In this document: positions 1 to 11,487 of the stretch, piece after piece | Layout of the letters: every line of letters begins with the position of its first letter | Position numbering within the stretch: the first letter of the stretch is position 1 | Assembly (NCBI GenBank): GCA_029204225.1 | Contig: CM055096.1 | Span: 64,283,370 to 64,347,369 of the forward strand | Direction: 5' to 3' | DNA: 64,000 nucleotides | DNA from: Diphasiastrum complanatum | Taxonomy: Eukaryota > Streptophyta > Lycopodiopsida > Lycopodiales > Lycopodiaceae | Position numbers and translations under genes: made by a program | The notes under the pieces: generated by a model | The model's database searches: none | Told to the model about the DNA's origin: nothing | The model's input: the letters and a program-made list of their open reading frames with translations, nothing else

Positions 1-541
1 CACGATTTAAAATATTACTAGAGAATGCGACATGGTGGTTTTTCTTTGCATTGTGTCATAAAATCTTCATTTTAAAGGAGCAAGAGCAACAAAAAAAAAA
101 GGGTGTTCCATAAGCTTATGCCCAAAAAAAAGAGTCATCACAGTGTTAGGTACATCAGGTGCATCACAGTGTTACTAAACTGCACTTGAGTCAAAGTTTA
201 CTCGACACTAACCTTAGTTGCACAAGGTTGTTACCTTTGATGATGAAAGCTACACTCAACCATTGCCTTTTTGCAGTGGACGAGTCAAAGTTTACTCAAG
301 GCGATGAGGAGAGTTTTACTCCATCTGCACTTGACCTAGATTGTGTGCTTTGGAGCTTCGGCCCTTATAAACTTTGTGAATACTTTCGGTTCATGGTACT
401 CTATTCGTCTAGTTGATTCAGCCAAAAGTAATTTGACTATGAATTACCTAAGAGGAAAAGGAAAAATGATTTAAGTTATGCTTAAGATTTTGCCTAAAAT
501 TCAAGATATTTTAATAGGATAAGATTTAAATTTTGATTCAG

Positions 542-545
<4 letters not shown>

Positions 546-594
<49 letters not shown>
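546..594. repeat. (TG)n microsatellite
   Basis: An uninterrupted TG dinucleotide run of 49 bases. Translated, it gives an artificial cysteine-valine run, so the frame that crosses it is not a gene. Confidence 0.99.
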
Positions 595-596
<2 letters not shown>

Positions 597-1213
597 TATT
601 TATGAAAAAATTGATTCTTTGAATTACAATCATTTTCATTCTATAATCTTGATCAATATTGTGGTCCCATGCAACGAGTTTAGCTTCATCCACTATCAGT
701 TCAACAAAAGCTATGGCACTAACACTGCGGAAGGAAGCTACGTGGGGGTATTCTTGGGAAAACTTTTTGCGGGCTTGTAAACTATGAATACCTCCGATAA
801 CAAAAACAAAATGATAAGAATCAAGCTTGGAAAAATCAAAATTTGCAACATTATTGCATTTGGAAAGGTCAACTAAAACTACAACGGGATAACAATAGCT
901 TGCGCATGGTCTTTAAATTTTATTTTAAAATTATGTACATGAGTTTCATTTGGCTCCCTAACCTCCATAGGCCTATCTCCCGTAGGAGGGTTTGAACTTG
1001 ATAATTTATGAAGTAATAAATTATTATGCAAGTACGTGTTGAACTTGGGGTGTTGGTACAATATTCAGCTTGTGCCAAACGTTTAGGAGAAAATAATTAG
1101 AGGTAAATTGGGTGGAGCTATTTCTAATCCATTGTAAACCCAAACCTTTATTGCCATGTCATTGACATGTAGGTGCCTTGTGCTCCATGTCTAATTTTGG
1201 CCAATTACTTATT

Positions 1214-1348
1214 ATGGAAGGAGTCGGGCATAGGCCATTCTACCCGGTAAGGATTTCCAAAAAAATTTGGGCAAGGCCCGAAGGGGCCGAGCCTAAATTT
1301 TTTTGAAAGCTGAACCTGGTAGAATGGGCTATGCCCGGCTCCTTCCAT
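1214..1348. repeat. 135-bp near-perfect foldback (inverted repeat)
   Basis: The sequence beginning ATGGAAGGAGTCGGGCATAG at 1214 is matched by the reverse complement ending at 1348 (ATGGAAGGAGCCGGGCATAG). Pairing continues inward, with scattered mismatches, through an A-rich stretch to a short centre near 1280. The whole segment could fold into one long hairpin. A foldback or MITE-type element, or a small-RNA hairpin locus, are both possible. No target-site duplication is evident. Confidence 0.75.
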
Positions 1349-3735
1349 TGCGTAATGGATACTTGGAATTTTTTCACAAGTACATTACGAAGCATAATAG
1401 GCAGGTTTGACTTTGAATGACCACTACAAAATGTGCCATGTGGCAATCGTATACGGACACCGCACGAACGGGCACAGACAGGCAGAAAAAAAAAGTTCAA
1501 AATCTGCCTTTGAAAAAAACAGATATTTTATGCTTTTTAATTTGTCTAAAATTGGGCAGAATCTACCATAGGTATCCATTACTTGATGTATAGTAGTGTG
1601 TATTTGTTTGAATTCATCTATTATTCTTAGGATAGCATTTTGCTCCATTTTAGAAAGAAAATAGGAAAAAATAACAACTACCAGCTCATGAAAATATTAT
1701 ATGAAATAAAAAACCTATTTCACATCAATATCTTTCCTTTTTTTTCTCATATATATGTGTACATGCAACTAAGAATAATGATGTAAATTTGGGATGCTCA
1801 AGGGTACTACAATATTATCTAAAAAACTCACATATGTTAGTACTCACCTAAGAGTACTAAGTTGAATGAACATATTGGGGCCCCCTCAAGTAATGGATTA
1901 TAATTTTGTCACGATATCAATATGGTATCTTGATGAGTGTCTCGAAATGATGTGTGTGTTCTAGGTGAGCTTGAGTTGAAAAATATTTCGTATTTTGAAT
2001 CCTTTTATATTGCAATTTTTTTTATTTCATTTCCAAACGTGCACATCAAGTTGATCACGATTTTTAGATCACCATGTTAAATTTTGGTGCTCAAGGGTAC
2101 AAAAAAAAAGTATGATAATATATTATGAACTAATAATGTGCATTTAGAGGAATACTACAAAAATTATTAGCGAGTAGCAACGGGATGAAAGGACAAGTTG
2201 TACGTTTCATAATATCATCACAAATATCATGCCCAATAATCACACTTTGAGAGAGGTCAAAAGGGGTCCATATAGTCATATTCCATCCGAGAGGGCTCAA
2301 TATTCTCAAGTTCCATCATCAAGTCACTAATTTTGCAAAGAAAAAGTAAAGCTCAATAATATATTGAATAATGGAAGTATGAGAATTTTGTGGGCAAAGC
2401 CACTAGTTTCTAAGAGTTATTAAAGCACTTGGTCCTCCAAAAGGATCATTCAAGTCGTCCCCTAAAAAGAAGCTAAGGTTTTTGGTAGTGTTTCTTTTTC
2501 AACCTAATCCCAGTTCATCTGTTTTGAGATATTTGTAATATTTTTAAAAAAACTGTGGTAGCAATGACATCTTCTAAGATTATCATTGGGCCCTCTCGAT
2601 AATATTTGTCAACCTTTTCAAAAAGGCCTCCTAAATGCCACTCAACGTGGATTGAAATGGGATAATCACAACTTGATTTTCCTATCAAATTCTTTACTCT
2701 TCATGTGTATCTTAGTTTCAAGTTTTGGTTGGCCAAATTAAATCTTGGCCAACTTTCTAAATAAACTCCTAAGTATTCAGAGCTCATCATCATCTTATCC
2801 TTCTTTATTGGTAGTTGCAATAGATTTAAATTTATAAATGTCCAAATCTTATGATGACAAACCCTTGAAAAATCATAATCAATCGATAGTACTAGTAGCC
2901 ATAGTGATTATTGATGGATGTACATGTAGTATTTTGATTTCTCTAAGATAAAGATCTCTTTGTTCATTGAATTTCTTTTTCATTCCTCTTGAGAAGAATC
3001 TATCTTTTATATATAGCATAGTAATATAAAGGGTTGTTTTATTCAAAAAAAAAATTAAACTATGATTCTTCAAGTTATGGACTTAGCTCATTATATTTGC
3101 CGCATCCTACTTTTATTACTTCTAATTTACTATTTGATGCTAAGCAAACCTCAAGCCCTTTTTTGTTCATGTACGAGCTCATAGCCCATTTATTCATTTA
3201 TTTGCTATATGACTATATGGTTATGGACTGGGGTCCACCTAGTGGGTTGCAAACCTATCAGAGGGGAGGAACACACTATTCTTCCTCCTGACCTAACTTG
3301 TTAGTTAAGTAATTAGCCTAGCTTGTAGCGAAAATTATTTTAGGTCCCAAGAAATTTCCTTTCTAGGGCTTCTCTGTGGCTATGAGTATGAGACGTCGTT
3401 ATTCATTCGTGACTTTTTGAGTAGACATTTGACCTAGGCTAAGATTATGCCAATCATGCCTTGTAAGGCTTGGGTCAGGATCTCATTTGATGTATCTTAG
3501 CTATTCTTGTGGGAATTAGCCTTTGTTGTCATATTTATGATCTACAAGTTTCATTGATACTAATATTTGTAAATATGTTCATAACTTGATATCAAATCTT
3601 TGTGAGCATTATAGATCTTTTCTTTGCTAGCACCCTACTTCAAAAGATTTTGACTTCAATTTCTTCACCACTCGCTAATTAGATTTCTCTACTACTCTTG
3701 GGCAGCTTTTTCATATTCATTTTCTTAAGGTTTTT

Positions 3736-3960
3736 GTGATATCGAATTCAAGTGCACTAGTCTTTCTGCAGACAACCAAGCTAGCCTATCGTGCTTGAAA
3801 TCAATATCAAAAAACAAAACAAACTATGTGATGTCGGACTTGAGCACACTAGCCTATTTACCGACAACTGAACTAGCATGTCGGGCTTGAAAACAATATC
3901 ATAAAAAAAAAAACAAAAAGAAATGGTAATATCGGATTTGCACACACACAACTCCGAAAA
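3736..3960. repeat. Degenerate tandem repeat, about 92-98 bp period, 2.4 copies
   Basis: Units start at 3736, 3828 and 3926 with GTGATATCG, GTGATGTCGG and GTAATATCGG. The first two share a body containing CACTAG, GACAAC, CTAGC and a TTGAAA-CAATATCA segment followed by an A-rich tail; the third is truncated. No coding potential. Confidence 0.7.
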
Positions 3961-4304
3961 GTAATATCATACTACATCATTCTACCTTTCCTATGGTTTG
4001 GTTCATTTCTAGCCTTTTTGATAGATATGCATCATAACCTCTTCTCGCACACAACATAGTCTATCGACCTTAATAATAGTGCTTATTTAGTTGATAACCT
4101 TGTGAGGACCCAGTCACACATTTTATGGCATGTGGAGCTATTGCATGGGTTAGAATGGCTATTGGCATGGTGTAGAGTATCAATAGTAACAACTTGCATG
4201 TATGGGAATACTATAGGCTTGCATGGGTGCATGCATAGATAAAGCAAGATCTGTATATACTAGGGAAAACTTGCCCTACTCCCATTCCTATTGTGATATT
4301 TCAT

Positions 4305-5533
4305 TGTCAAGTTCATATCTCTACGCCTCTGTTGTTGGATTATTCTCCTTCTTACCAATCGACTAATCAGTTTTAATCTTCATCCATTGTTTATCCAGTT
4401 CTGCGGATTTTTCCATGTTTTTTTAGTCTGTAGAATTACAAGTGTTTTTACACAGTCTGCATAAATACATGGAGTTTGAAACAGTGTCGCATTTTTCGCC
4501 TGTTAGGAATCCCTTTTAAAAATGCAGTGTCGCCTTTTTCACATTTTTTGCCTGACTGAAATCACGAGTAAAAATGCAGTGTCTCATTTTTTGCTTTTTC
4601 AAAAGTGTCTTAAATGTTAAGGAAATGGCTTTGACAAAGTGTGGGGCAACCCTAAATCAGTTTTTAAGGCACCTTCGAGTTTTTCACATTTTTTGCAAAA
4701 TCCCGACACTGTCGCATTTTTGAGACAGTGTCGCTTGTGGCTGTTTTGGTTCATTTCTGCAGAAGTGACAGACTAGTTCATTTATGCAGACAAACGATTT
4801 ACGGCCAATTTTCACCGCTTATCAGTAATGGCAAGGAATTGGATGGATGTCAGCGGAGATCAGCCAATTGGCAATCGCAATTGATGACCTAATTGTTTAG
4901 TATATATAGTTGTTCATATTCATACATTATCAATCAATCAAGAAGAAGCTCTGAAGCGACGCATCAACATTGTGAATTGTGAAGGGGCTGAGTGTTATCA
5001 CACGACGCTTCATGCGCTCTTATCAAGCAGATCATTTACAATCAGAAAGTATTGTAGTTAGCTCTCTGTCAAGCTTTCAAGCTTGAACTCTCTTGAGCAT
5101 TCTATCTCAGTCTTTTAGAGAATTATTTTAAAGTTGCTATTGCGCTACGGCTTATCAGCAGAGCTGCTTATTATCAGACTTATTCTTAGTTAATCAGAGA
5201 CAGCTTAGAGTGCGCGGTTTTAATCCGCTATTGTCTTGCACTCATTAGCATCTGATTTTGTTTTTCCTGAATCAATATAATCTTCTTATTGTGTTCAGTA
5301 TATGTCAGAATGCATGCATCTCTGTATTGTTTTTGTAACTGATAAAAATTGTCTGAGAATTCAATACTTTATGTTTGGCTACGTAATCACTTAGTATCTA
5401 GCGATTTCAAAGTTGATTGCTAAAGATTGAACGTGATTATCATCACTACTATTTTTTTTTTAGTTTTTGATAGGCGTAGTCATGCATTAGAAGTAGGAGT
5501 TTCCGGTGCAATTATTCCATCCTAATTTTGACA
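4305..5533 (+). mobile_element. Putative 5' LTR of copia element A+
   Basis: The right boundary is supported: the sequence ends in TTTTGACA directly before a tRNA primer-binding site. The left boundary at TGTCAAGTTC is an inference from a six-base terminal inverted match (TGTCAA at the start, TTGACA at the end); no second LTR is present to confirm it. A TATA-like TATATATAG at 4901 could be the promoter. The upstream part carries the CAGTGTCGC repeats listed separately. A shorter LTR starting near 4615 is also possible. Confidence 0.5.
4482..4733. repeat. CAGTGTCGC motif array with a 10-bp hairpin, in the LTR upstream region
   Basis: CAGTGTCGC-type motifs followed by T-rich sequence recur at 4482, 4525 and 4577 (as CAGTGTCTC). 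The array ends in a perfect inverted pair: CGACACTGTC at 4704-4713 and GACAGTGTCG at 4724-4733. Repeated motifs upstream of a TATA box are common in the U3 part of plant copia LTRs and may bind a regulator; that role is an inference. Confidence 0.7.
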
Positions 5534-5545
5534 TGGTATCAAAGC
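5534..5545 (+). promoter_or_regulatory. Primer-binding site of copia A+ (initiator-Met tRNA type)
   Basis: TGGTATCAAAGC differs by one base from TGGTATCAGAGC, the complement of the 3' end of plant initiator methionine tRNA used by most copia elements. It abuts the end of the LTR. Confidence 0.85.
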
Positions 5546-5818
5546 ATACCTATATGTTATCAGAACTTCTTCCATAGTATCAATGTTGGATCACTACTTC
5601 TTTATCTTAACCGTCACAGTGTCAGACTTGTGATCTCTAGGGCCTAATACTATTTCGATATCAGAGCGAAAGCTTTAATACTTGATATCTTTCGCGATAT
5701 CAAATTCATATCAAACTCTTCAGTTCCTTTCAACCTTTCAGTATCAGAGAATTGATTTCCTTTTGTTGGCATTACTACATCTTAGCGTCATCGATACAAT
5801 CGACATACTAAGTTCCAG

Positions 5819-6740
5819 ATGGATTCTCAAAGTAAAGTTGGTCTTATCGCAGACAACCTGAATGGATCCAATTATCATTTGTGGAAATTTAAGATGAAGA
5901 CCTTGCTAATCGCCAACGAGTTATGAGATGTTGTTACAGGTACAGAAGTAAAACCTGAAGACGACACAAAGTGAAAATCGAATGATGGTAAAGCTTACGC
6001 ACTTATTATCCTCAATATATCAAATACACAAATTAGACACATAGCTGAAGCTAAAACGTCAAAAGACGTTTGGGACATCTTGAACTCACTATATGACGTG
6101 AGGGACATAACTACCAAGTTACATCTACAAATAAAATTCTTCACATTCAAGATGTCTGTTGGTGATTCACTTCAGAGTCACATTAACCAGTTTAAGAATC
6201 TCTTGCAACAAATGGCCGCTGTTGGATCAGTCATAGACGATCAAGATGCAATTATGACATTGCTTTCAAGTTTGCCCTCTACATATGAGAACTGGGTGAT
6301 GATCATATTGACACACTCAGATTTAACTCTTATCAGAGTTATCACTATGTTGCTGCAAGAAGATATTCGAAAAAAGTCAAGACACTTGTCTACTTTCTCT
6401 TCTTAGGCTCTATATGTCAACAAAGGCTCTAAGCGATAGAAGCATAAAAGCTCCAAGAAGGCTGCAACGAATCAGAAACTGACTCAAAGTCAATCATCAA
6501 ATCCCCTGTCGAAGAAGAAGATGTTTTGCAGGTACTACAAGCGCAATAACCATGAGATCAAGGATTGTCGAATTCTCCAAGCGAAGAATGCAGCCAAGCA
6601 ACCTGATCAACAAGCAAACACAGTTTCATCATCTCCCCAGGTCGAAGTGGAAGAAGGCACATTCATGGTCAAAGATCAAAATGCATTTTTGGATGATTCA
6701 TGATTTCTGGATTTTGGCCTCCCACAAGATGAAAATTGAT
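5819..6740 (+). pseudogene. Copia A+ gag with the start of protease, broken
   Basis: This is the capsid gene of a Ty1/copia element. The ATG at 5819 lies about 270 bases after the primer site and opens a gag reading frame with the usual SNYHLW and YDVRDITTKLHL type segments. In-frame stops lie at 5924 and 5972 (both TGA where the A- copy has tryptophan), before RYDxx-KHK, and at 6701. The zinc knuckle near 6530-6571 has lost its second cysteine (CRYY instead of CRYC). The protease motif that follows reads D-F-G at 6710-6718 instead of D-S/T-G. Homology ends near 6740, so integrase, reverse transcriptase and 3' LTR are missing. Confidence 0.9.
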
Positions 6741-7039
6741 CGTTCTCAGCCTATACTGCATCTTTGTACCTAAATGAAGGCTTCATGGAAGTCTAATGGA
6801 CTGTTAATACTGTTGGTAAAGCTTTTTGGGGTGTTTTCATGATGTTTTAGTGTTTCTGAACACATGCCTCTACAAAAAGTGCAACCTCCTACTAGTTTTT
6901 TGCCCTCTCTGAACTTGCACGTGTGAAACTGAGGTGGTAGGGTGACAAGGTAGTCATCTCAAAAAATATGCCCTCCCTCTATTGTGCTTTATAGCGAGCA
7001 ATTTGGTGTGTTGTAGCTCTAGATATCGTCGTCGAAAAT
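6741..7039. other. Spacer between convergent copia copies
   Basis: About 300 bases separate the truncated end of A+ gag from the truncated end of the A- reverse transcriptase. I see no LTR, polypurine tract or gene in it. Confidence 0.6.
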
Positions 7040-8250
7040 TTTGTTATTTTCAGTGTAAATTTTGCTCATAAACTGACTGAGAGAGTTGACTGCAAAAGCT
7101 ATGTCTAGCCTGGTACAGATCATGGCGGCGTACATAAGAGATCCTATAATAGAATGGTAAGGAGACACATCTGCTGCTTCTCATGAATTGTTTGGGGACA
7201 CTGGTCCTTTGACAATTTGAGACCTGGTTCCATTGGTGAGAGAGCTAACTTGTAATTGATCAGATTATATCTAACTAACATGTTGTAGATATACCTTTGT
7301 CGTGTAATGTAAACCAACTTCTGTTTTCTGTCCCGATGGATTTGTATACCAAGGCATAAATGAGCTTCGTCCAGATCAGTCATGTGGAATTCGGAAGATA
7401 CCATTGTCTTGGCCTCTTTTATCAGATTAGCATTGTTGCTGAAAGCAATATATCATCCACGTATAAAGTGATAATGATAAAAGACTGCTACACTGCTTTG
7501 AAGTAAACATTTGAATCTAAAGAGCTAGGTGTGTAGCCGTGATCAATAAGAAAACTATTGTTCCTTTGAAACCATGCTTGAGCATATTGCTTCAAGCCAT
7601 AAAGTGTCTTATGGAGTTTACACACATGATTGTGCTTACCCTCGATAATATAAGCTTCGGGTTGCACCATGTAAATGTCTTCTTTGATAACTCTATTGAG
7701 ATATGCTCTCTGTACATCCATTTGATGTATTTCCAAATCTGCTGCAACGACAAATGATAGCAAAAGTCGAATAGAAGGATGTTTGACTACTAGACTGAAA
7801 GTCTCAGTGTAATTGACGTTGTATACCTGAGAAAATCCTCTGGTGACAAGTCGTGCCTTTCTCCTGTTGATGCTTCCATCTACATTATACTTGACTTTGA
7901 AAATCCATTTGAAATCAACTACATTTTTGCTAGCAAGTAATTCGACAATTGTCCATGTCTTTGATAAGAGATAAATACTCTTTATCCATAGCTTCTTTCT
8001 AGAGATCTAAATCAGACTGACTAAGTGCCTCTTGGACAAACGTGGGTTCCTGAACAAGAAAGGCTGCAGACTCATCAATATACCTCACAGGTGGTCTGCT
8101 AGTCCTTGAAGATCTTTTGGGTAATAGAAGAAGTTGATAATTTCCATCATACTGTAGTTGCGAAACTGCAACATCATCATCTTCTGAATCGTCATTGATT
8201 TGTTGTTCGTCAAAAGTAGAAGAGCTTGGACCTTCAATGGGAATAGTCAA
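7040..8250 (-). pseudogene. Copia A- reverse transcriptase
   Basis: The acidic linker (8250-8000) precedes a reverse transcriptase with WIFKVKYN-DG, RRKARLV, HQMDVQRAYLN, KLHKTLYGLKQ and the catalytic YVDD at 7452-7463 (minus strand). A frameshift follows YVDD near 7440-7404, after which MTDLDEAHLCLGIQ and the YHSIIGSLMYA segments continue to about 7045. RNase H is absent. Several frame breaks make this a pseudogene. Confidence 0.88.
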
Positions 8251-8459
8251 CTAAGGAACTGGAAAGTTCAATGTGTCATGATCAAGAGAATCTGAAAGGT
8301 CGGCTACATGGGGACTGCCTTTTACTTGAGGTCTTGAAACTGTTCTTCGATGAAGATGACATCCCGTCTAGTGAATATCTTCAACTCGATGGGATCGAAC
8401 AACTTGTAGGCTTCATCTGAAGTAGTATAGCTGATGAAAAACATTTGATACTCTAAAAG

Positions 8460-9586
8460 TCGAGTTTTTTCTTGAGATCACGAGGTATCTGCGCAAAAGC
8501 AATACATCCAAAAACTTGTAGGTTTGATAAAGAAGGTTTGGTACCTGTCCAAACTTTGAATGGTGTTTTGTCTAAGAGACCTTTAGTAGGACATCTATTC
8601 TGAATATAGGTTGCTGTTGAAACAGCTTCAGCCTAGAAGCACTTCGGAAGTGTCGCATGTGATAACATGCACTTTGCCGATTCAATTAAGGTTATGATCT
8701 TTCCCTCAACAAGACCATTTGACTGAGGCGAATAGGAGGTAATGCATTGTTGCTCAATGCCATCGTTAAGGCAATACTCATTGAATTTGGTGGAGATGTA
8801 TTCTCCCCCATTATCTGACCTCAGTGCTTTGATTCATTTGCCGATTTGATTCTCAGTATGCTCTTTGAATTGTCTGAATTTGATTAAAGCCTCTGATTTC
8901 TATTTAATAGAATAAACAATTGTTCTTCTAGAGAATTCGTCAATAAAAGTAATGAAATACTTTGCATCTAGCAATGAAGGAGTTTGCATAGGTCCACATA
9001 TATTTGTATAAACAACATCTAACAGATCTTTTGATGCATGCCTATGGCTTGATCTAAAAGAAATCCTAGTCTGCTTTCCAAGGATGCAGCTATGACAGAC
9101 AGGGAGATCGACCTTACCAGAAGGATAGTCGAGATCAAGAACCATGGATTGTCTGGACATGTTAAAAACAGATGCATAATTCAAGTGTCCTAAGCGAAAT
9201 GCTTTATTGACTAGAACAGATGTTTTCAAGGCTTGACTAGACTCAGAATAACAATGTGCCAATCTATATAAGTAACCCTGCCTCTTGCCGAGTGCAAGGA
9301 TTTTATTACTCCTATCAATAATTTTGCATTGATCAGATTCGAATTCTACCTTATGACCTAAATCTGTAATTCTACTTACTGATAACAAATTTGTAGAGAG
9401 TTTAGGAACATATAAGACCTTTGATAGTAGTTTGAATTGATCATGCTAGAATCGCAATCTTACAGTACCTTCACCTTCAATAGTGTGAGTACTATTGTCA
9501 CCAAGATGAACAAATTTTTTTGTGTTGTAAGGCATGTAGGAGTTGAAAATCTCATGTTGATTGGTCATGTGTTGAGTAGCTCCAGA
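8460..9586 (-). pseudogene. Copia A- protease remnant, pre-integrase and integrase
   Basis: At 9572-9586 the protease active site is damaged: the sequence passes from WFL directly into GAG-CTA-CTC, as if about seven bases covering Asp-Ser-Gly were lost. Downstream lie the LSVSRITDLG and YLYRLAHC segments, the pre-integrase domain (the first His pair is partly lost; C-x2-C is CHSC), then the integrase core. The core's first acidic position lies in VYTNICGP, where the usual Asp is Asn. The second Asp sits in RSDNGGEY. The third acid should lie in the VERKNRT region but the copy reads VEGKI. Catalytic residues are thus partly lost. Confidence 0.85.
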
Positions 9587-10458
9587 AACCATGAATCATC
9601 CAAAAATGTGCTTTGATCTTTGACTATGAATGCACCTTTGTCCACTTCGACATGGGGAGATGATAAAATTGTGTTTGCTTGTTGATCAGGTTGTTTGGCT
9701 GCATTCTTCACTTGGAAAATTCGGCAATCCTTGATCTCATGGTTATTGCGCTTGCAATACCTGCAAAACTTCTTCGACTATGGATCTGATGATTGTAATT
9801 GACTTTGAGTCTGTTTCTGATTCGTTGCAGTCTTCTTGGAGCTTTTCTGCTTCTGTCACTTAGAGCCTTTGTTGACATATAGAGCTTGAGAGGAGGAAGT
9901 AGACAAAGTGTCTTGACTTCTTCGATTGTCTTCTTGCAGCAACATAATGATAACTCTAGTAAGAGTTAAGTTTGAGTGTGTAGATATGATCATCAACCAA
10001 TTCTCATATGGAGAGGGCAAGCTTGAAAGCAATGTCATAATTGCGTCTTGATCATCTATGACTGATCTGACAATGGCCATCTGTTGCAAGAGATTCTTAA
10101 ACTGGCTAATGTGACTCTGAAGAGAATCACCATTAGACATCTTGAATGTGAAGAATTTTCTTCGTAGATGTAACTTAGTAGTTACGTCCCTCACATCATA
10201 TAGTGAGTTCAGGATGTCCCAAACGTGTTTTGATGTTTTAGCTTCAGCTACGTGTCCAATCTATGTATCTGATATATTGAGGATAATAAGTGCGAACGCT
10301 TTATCATCCTTTGATTTCCACTTTGTGTCGTTTACTTCTATATCTGTAACAACATCCCATAACTTGTTGGCGATTAGTAAGGTCTTCATCTTTTCACAAA
10401 TGATAATTGGATCCATTCAGCTTGTCTACGATAAGACAACTTTACTTTGAGAATTCAT
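9587..10458 (-). pseudogene. Copia A- gag
   Basis: The ATG at 10458-10456 opens a gag about 85 percent identical (by eye) in its central part to that of A+. Frameshift and stop damage lies in the first 40 codons, then a long intact stretch covers the capsid region. The zinc knuckle at 9724-9765 on this strand is intact (C-x2-C-x4-H-x4-C, CRYCKRNNHEIKDC). Where A+ has two TGA codons this copy has tryptophan, which shows that A+ suffered TGG-to-TGA changes. Confidence 0.9.
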
Positions 10459-10960
10459 CTGGAACTTAGTCTGTCAATTGTATCGATGACGCTAAGATGT
10501 TGAAGAAACAAACTACAAAGCCTTGCTAGCTTTCAGCCCTCCGCCTGACATGACACACGAAGACAAACGGTTTGCGAACATGAAAGTCAAAGGAGACGAA
10601 CACGAACGGTTCGTGAACATGAAACATTCATGAATGAGAATCTTTTGCGGTCTGGCACGAGAATCTTTTGCGGTCCAGTACGAGAGAAGGCAGACGACCA
10701 AAAATGAAACCAACAATGGAAACGAAACCAACGTCATAAAACCTTCTCTTGCCCTTTCACGCTCCAAAGAGTACCAGCGAGATCATGCAAGTACCTAGAA
10801 GTACAGATGTCTGATCTGATGGCATGACATCAACAGATACACTTTAGGTTGTGGCTAATCTGCCACTCTTGTAATTTCTTGATTAGTTGTAGATGCTTAA
10901 TCACACTAATCTAAAAGTTACATAGAGCGACTATATACTTGCTGGATGATACTTGACACA
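10459..10960. other. Non-coding junction between A- and element G
   Basis: About 45 bases next to A- match the A+ leader; then homology stops near 10503. The rest has no recognisable gene. It contains a direct repeat of GAGAATCTTTTGCGGTC at 10636 and 10659 (23-bp period) and two AC-GAACxxGTxxGTGAACATGAAA-like segments. The frame open on the minus strand here matches nothing I know. Confidence 0.6.
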
Positions 10961-11486
10961 TGATGACAGAGCACACATATAGTGTAATGAAGTAGTCTGA
11001 TGTTAGTAAGCAATTAAGACAAAATTACAGAATAAATGTCCGTCTGCGTGCGAAGACAATTCTGTCTAGGATCTAAAGATCCAACTGTCTGGTAGTAAAG
11101 CGAGACAATCACTCATGAGAGAACCGTGTTTCTCTCACGCCAACGCACTGCGTGGATTTGCATGCAGTGCTTGAAGAATCAGAGAAAAATCAATATAGAT
11201 GATTTTCTTGTCGTGTCTGATCTCAAATGAAAATGTGTCTGCTGTTATTCGTGTGTCTGAGTTCTCTTGTTCATTTTAATTCCACACCTTGGTTGAAACT
11301 ATGTTGAATGTTGCATTAATTTTATAAACGTAGATCAACAATGCTTGACTACACTCTGGAGGACTGTATGAGTGATTTAGCAGGCAGTGTCCAACAATCG
11401 CATCTGAACTCCATCCGAATCGCATTGAGTCGTGGTTAAGTCGCGATCGTGACTGTTTCGCGATTTTCGACTCTTCACACTCATCA
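10961..11486 (+). mobile_element. Putative 5' LTR of copia element G
   Basis: The right end is fixed by the primer-binding site that follows. The left end at TGATGACAGA is inferred from a six-base terminal inverted match (TGATGA at the start, TCATCA at the end). CATATAGTG near 10976 is a possible TATA element but lies very close to the inferred start, so the true start may be further left. The 3' LTR is missing. Confidence 0.45.
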
Positions 11487-11487
11487 T

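Larger units (their letters stand above)
1..4304. other. Gene-poor AT-rich intergenic DNA
   Basis: No frame here is long or resembles a known protein; the open frames are short and begin or end in low-complexity sequence. The stretch contains a (TG)n microsatellite, a 135-bp foldback near 1.2-1.35 kb and a three-unit degenerate tandem repeat near 3.7-4.0 kb, each listed separately. The remainder is ordinary AT-rich plant-like intergenic sequence, possibly old unrecognisable transposon remains. Confidence 0.6.
7040..10458 (-). mobile_element. Copia element A-, 5' and 3' truncated, same family as A+
   Basis: Reading on the minus strand from 10458, the order is gag, protease remnant, integrase, reverse transcriptase, as in Ty1/copia. 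The gag start and about 45 bases of leader match A+, but no LTR or primer site follows at higher coordinates. The low-coordinate end lies inside the reverse transcriptase connection domain, so RNase H and the 3' LTR are missing. The copy faces A+. Confidence 0.9.

Noticed and set aside
547-780. Frame starting with a Cys-Val run
   Set aside because: Starts inside a (TG)n tract and has no similarity to any protein after it.
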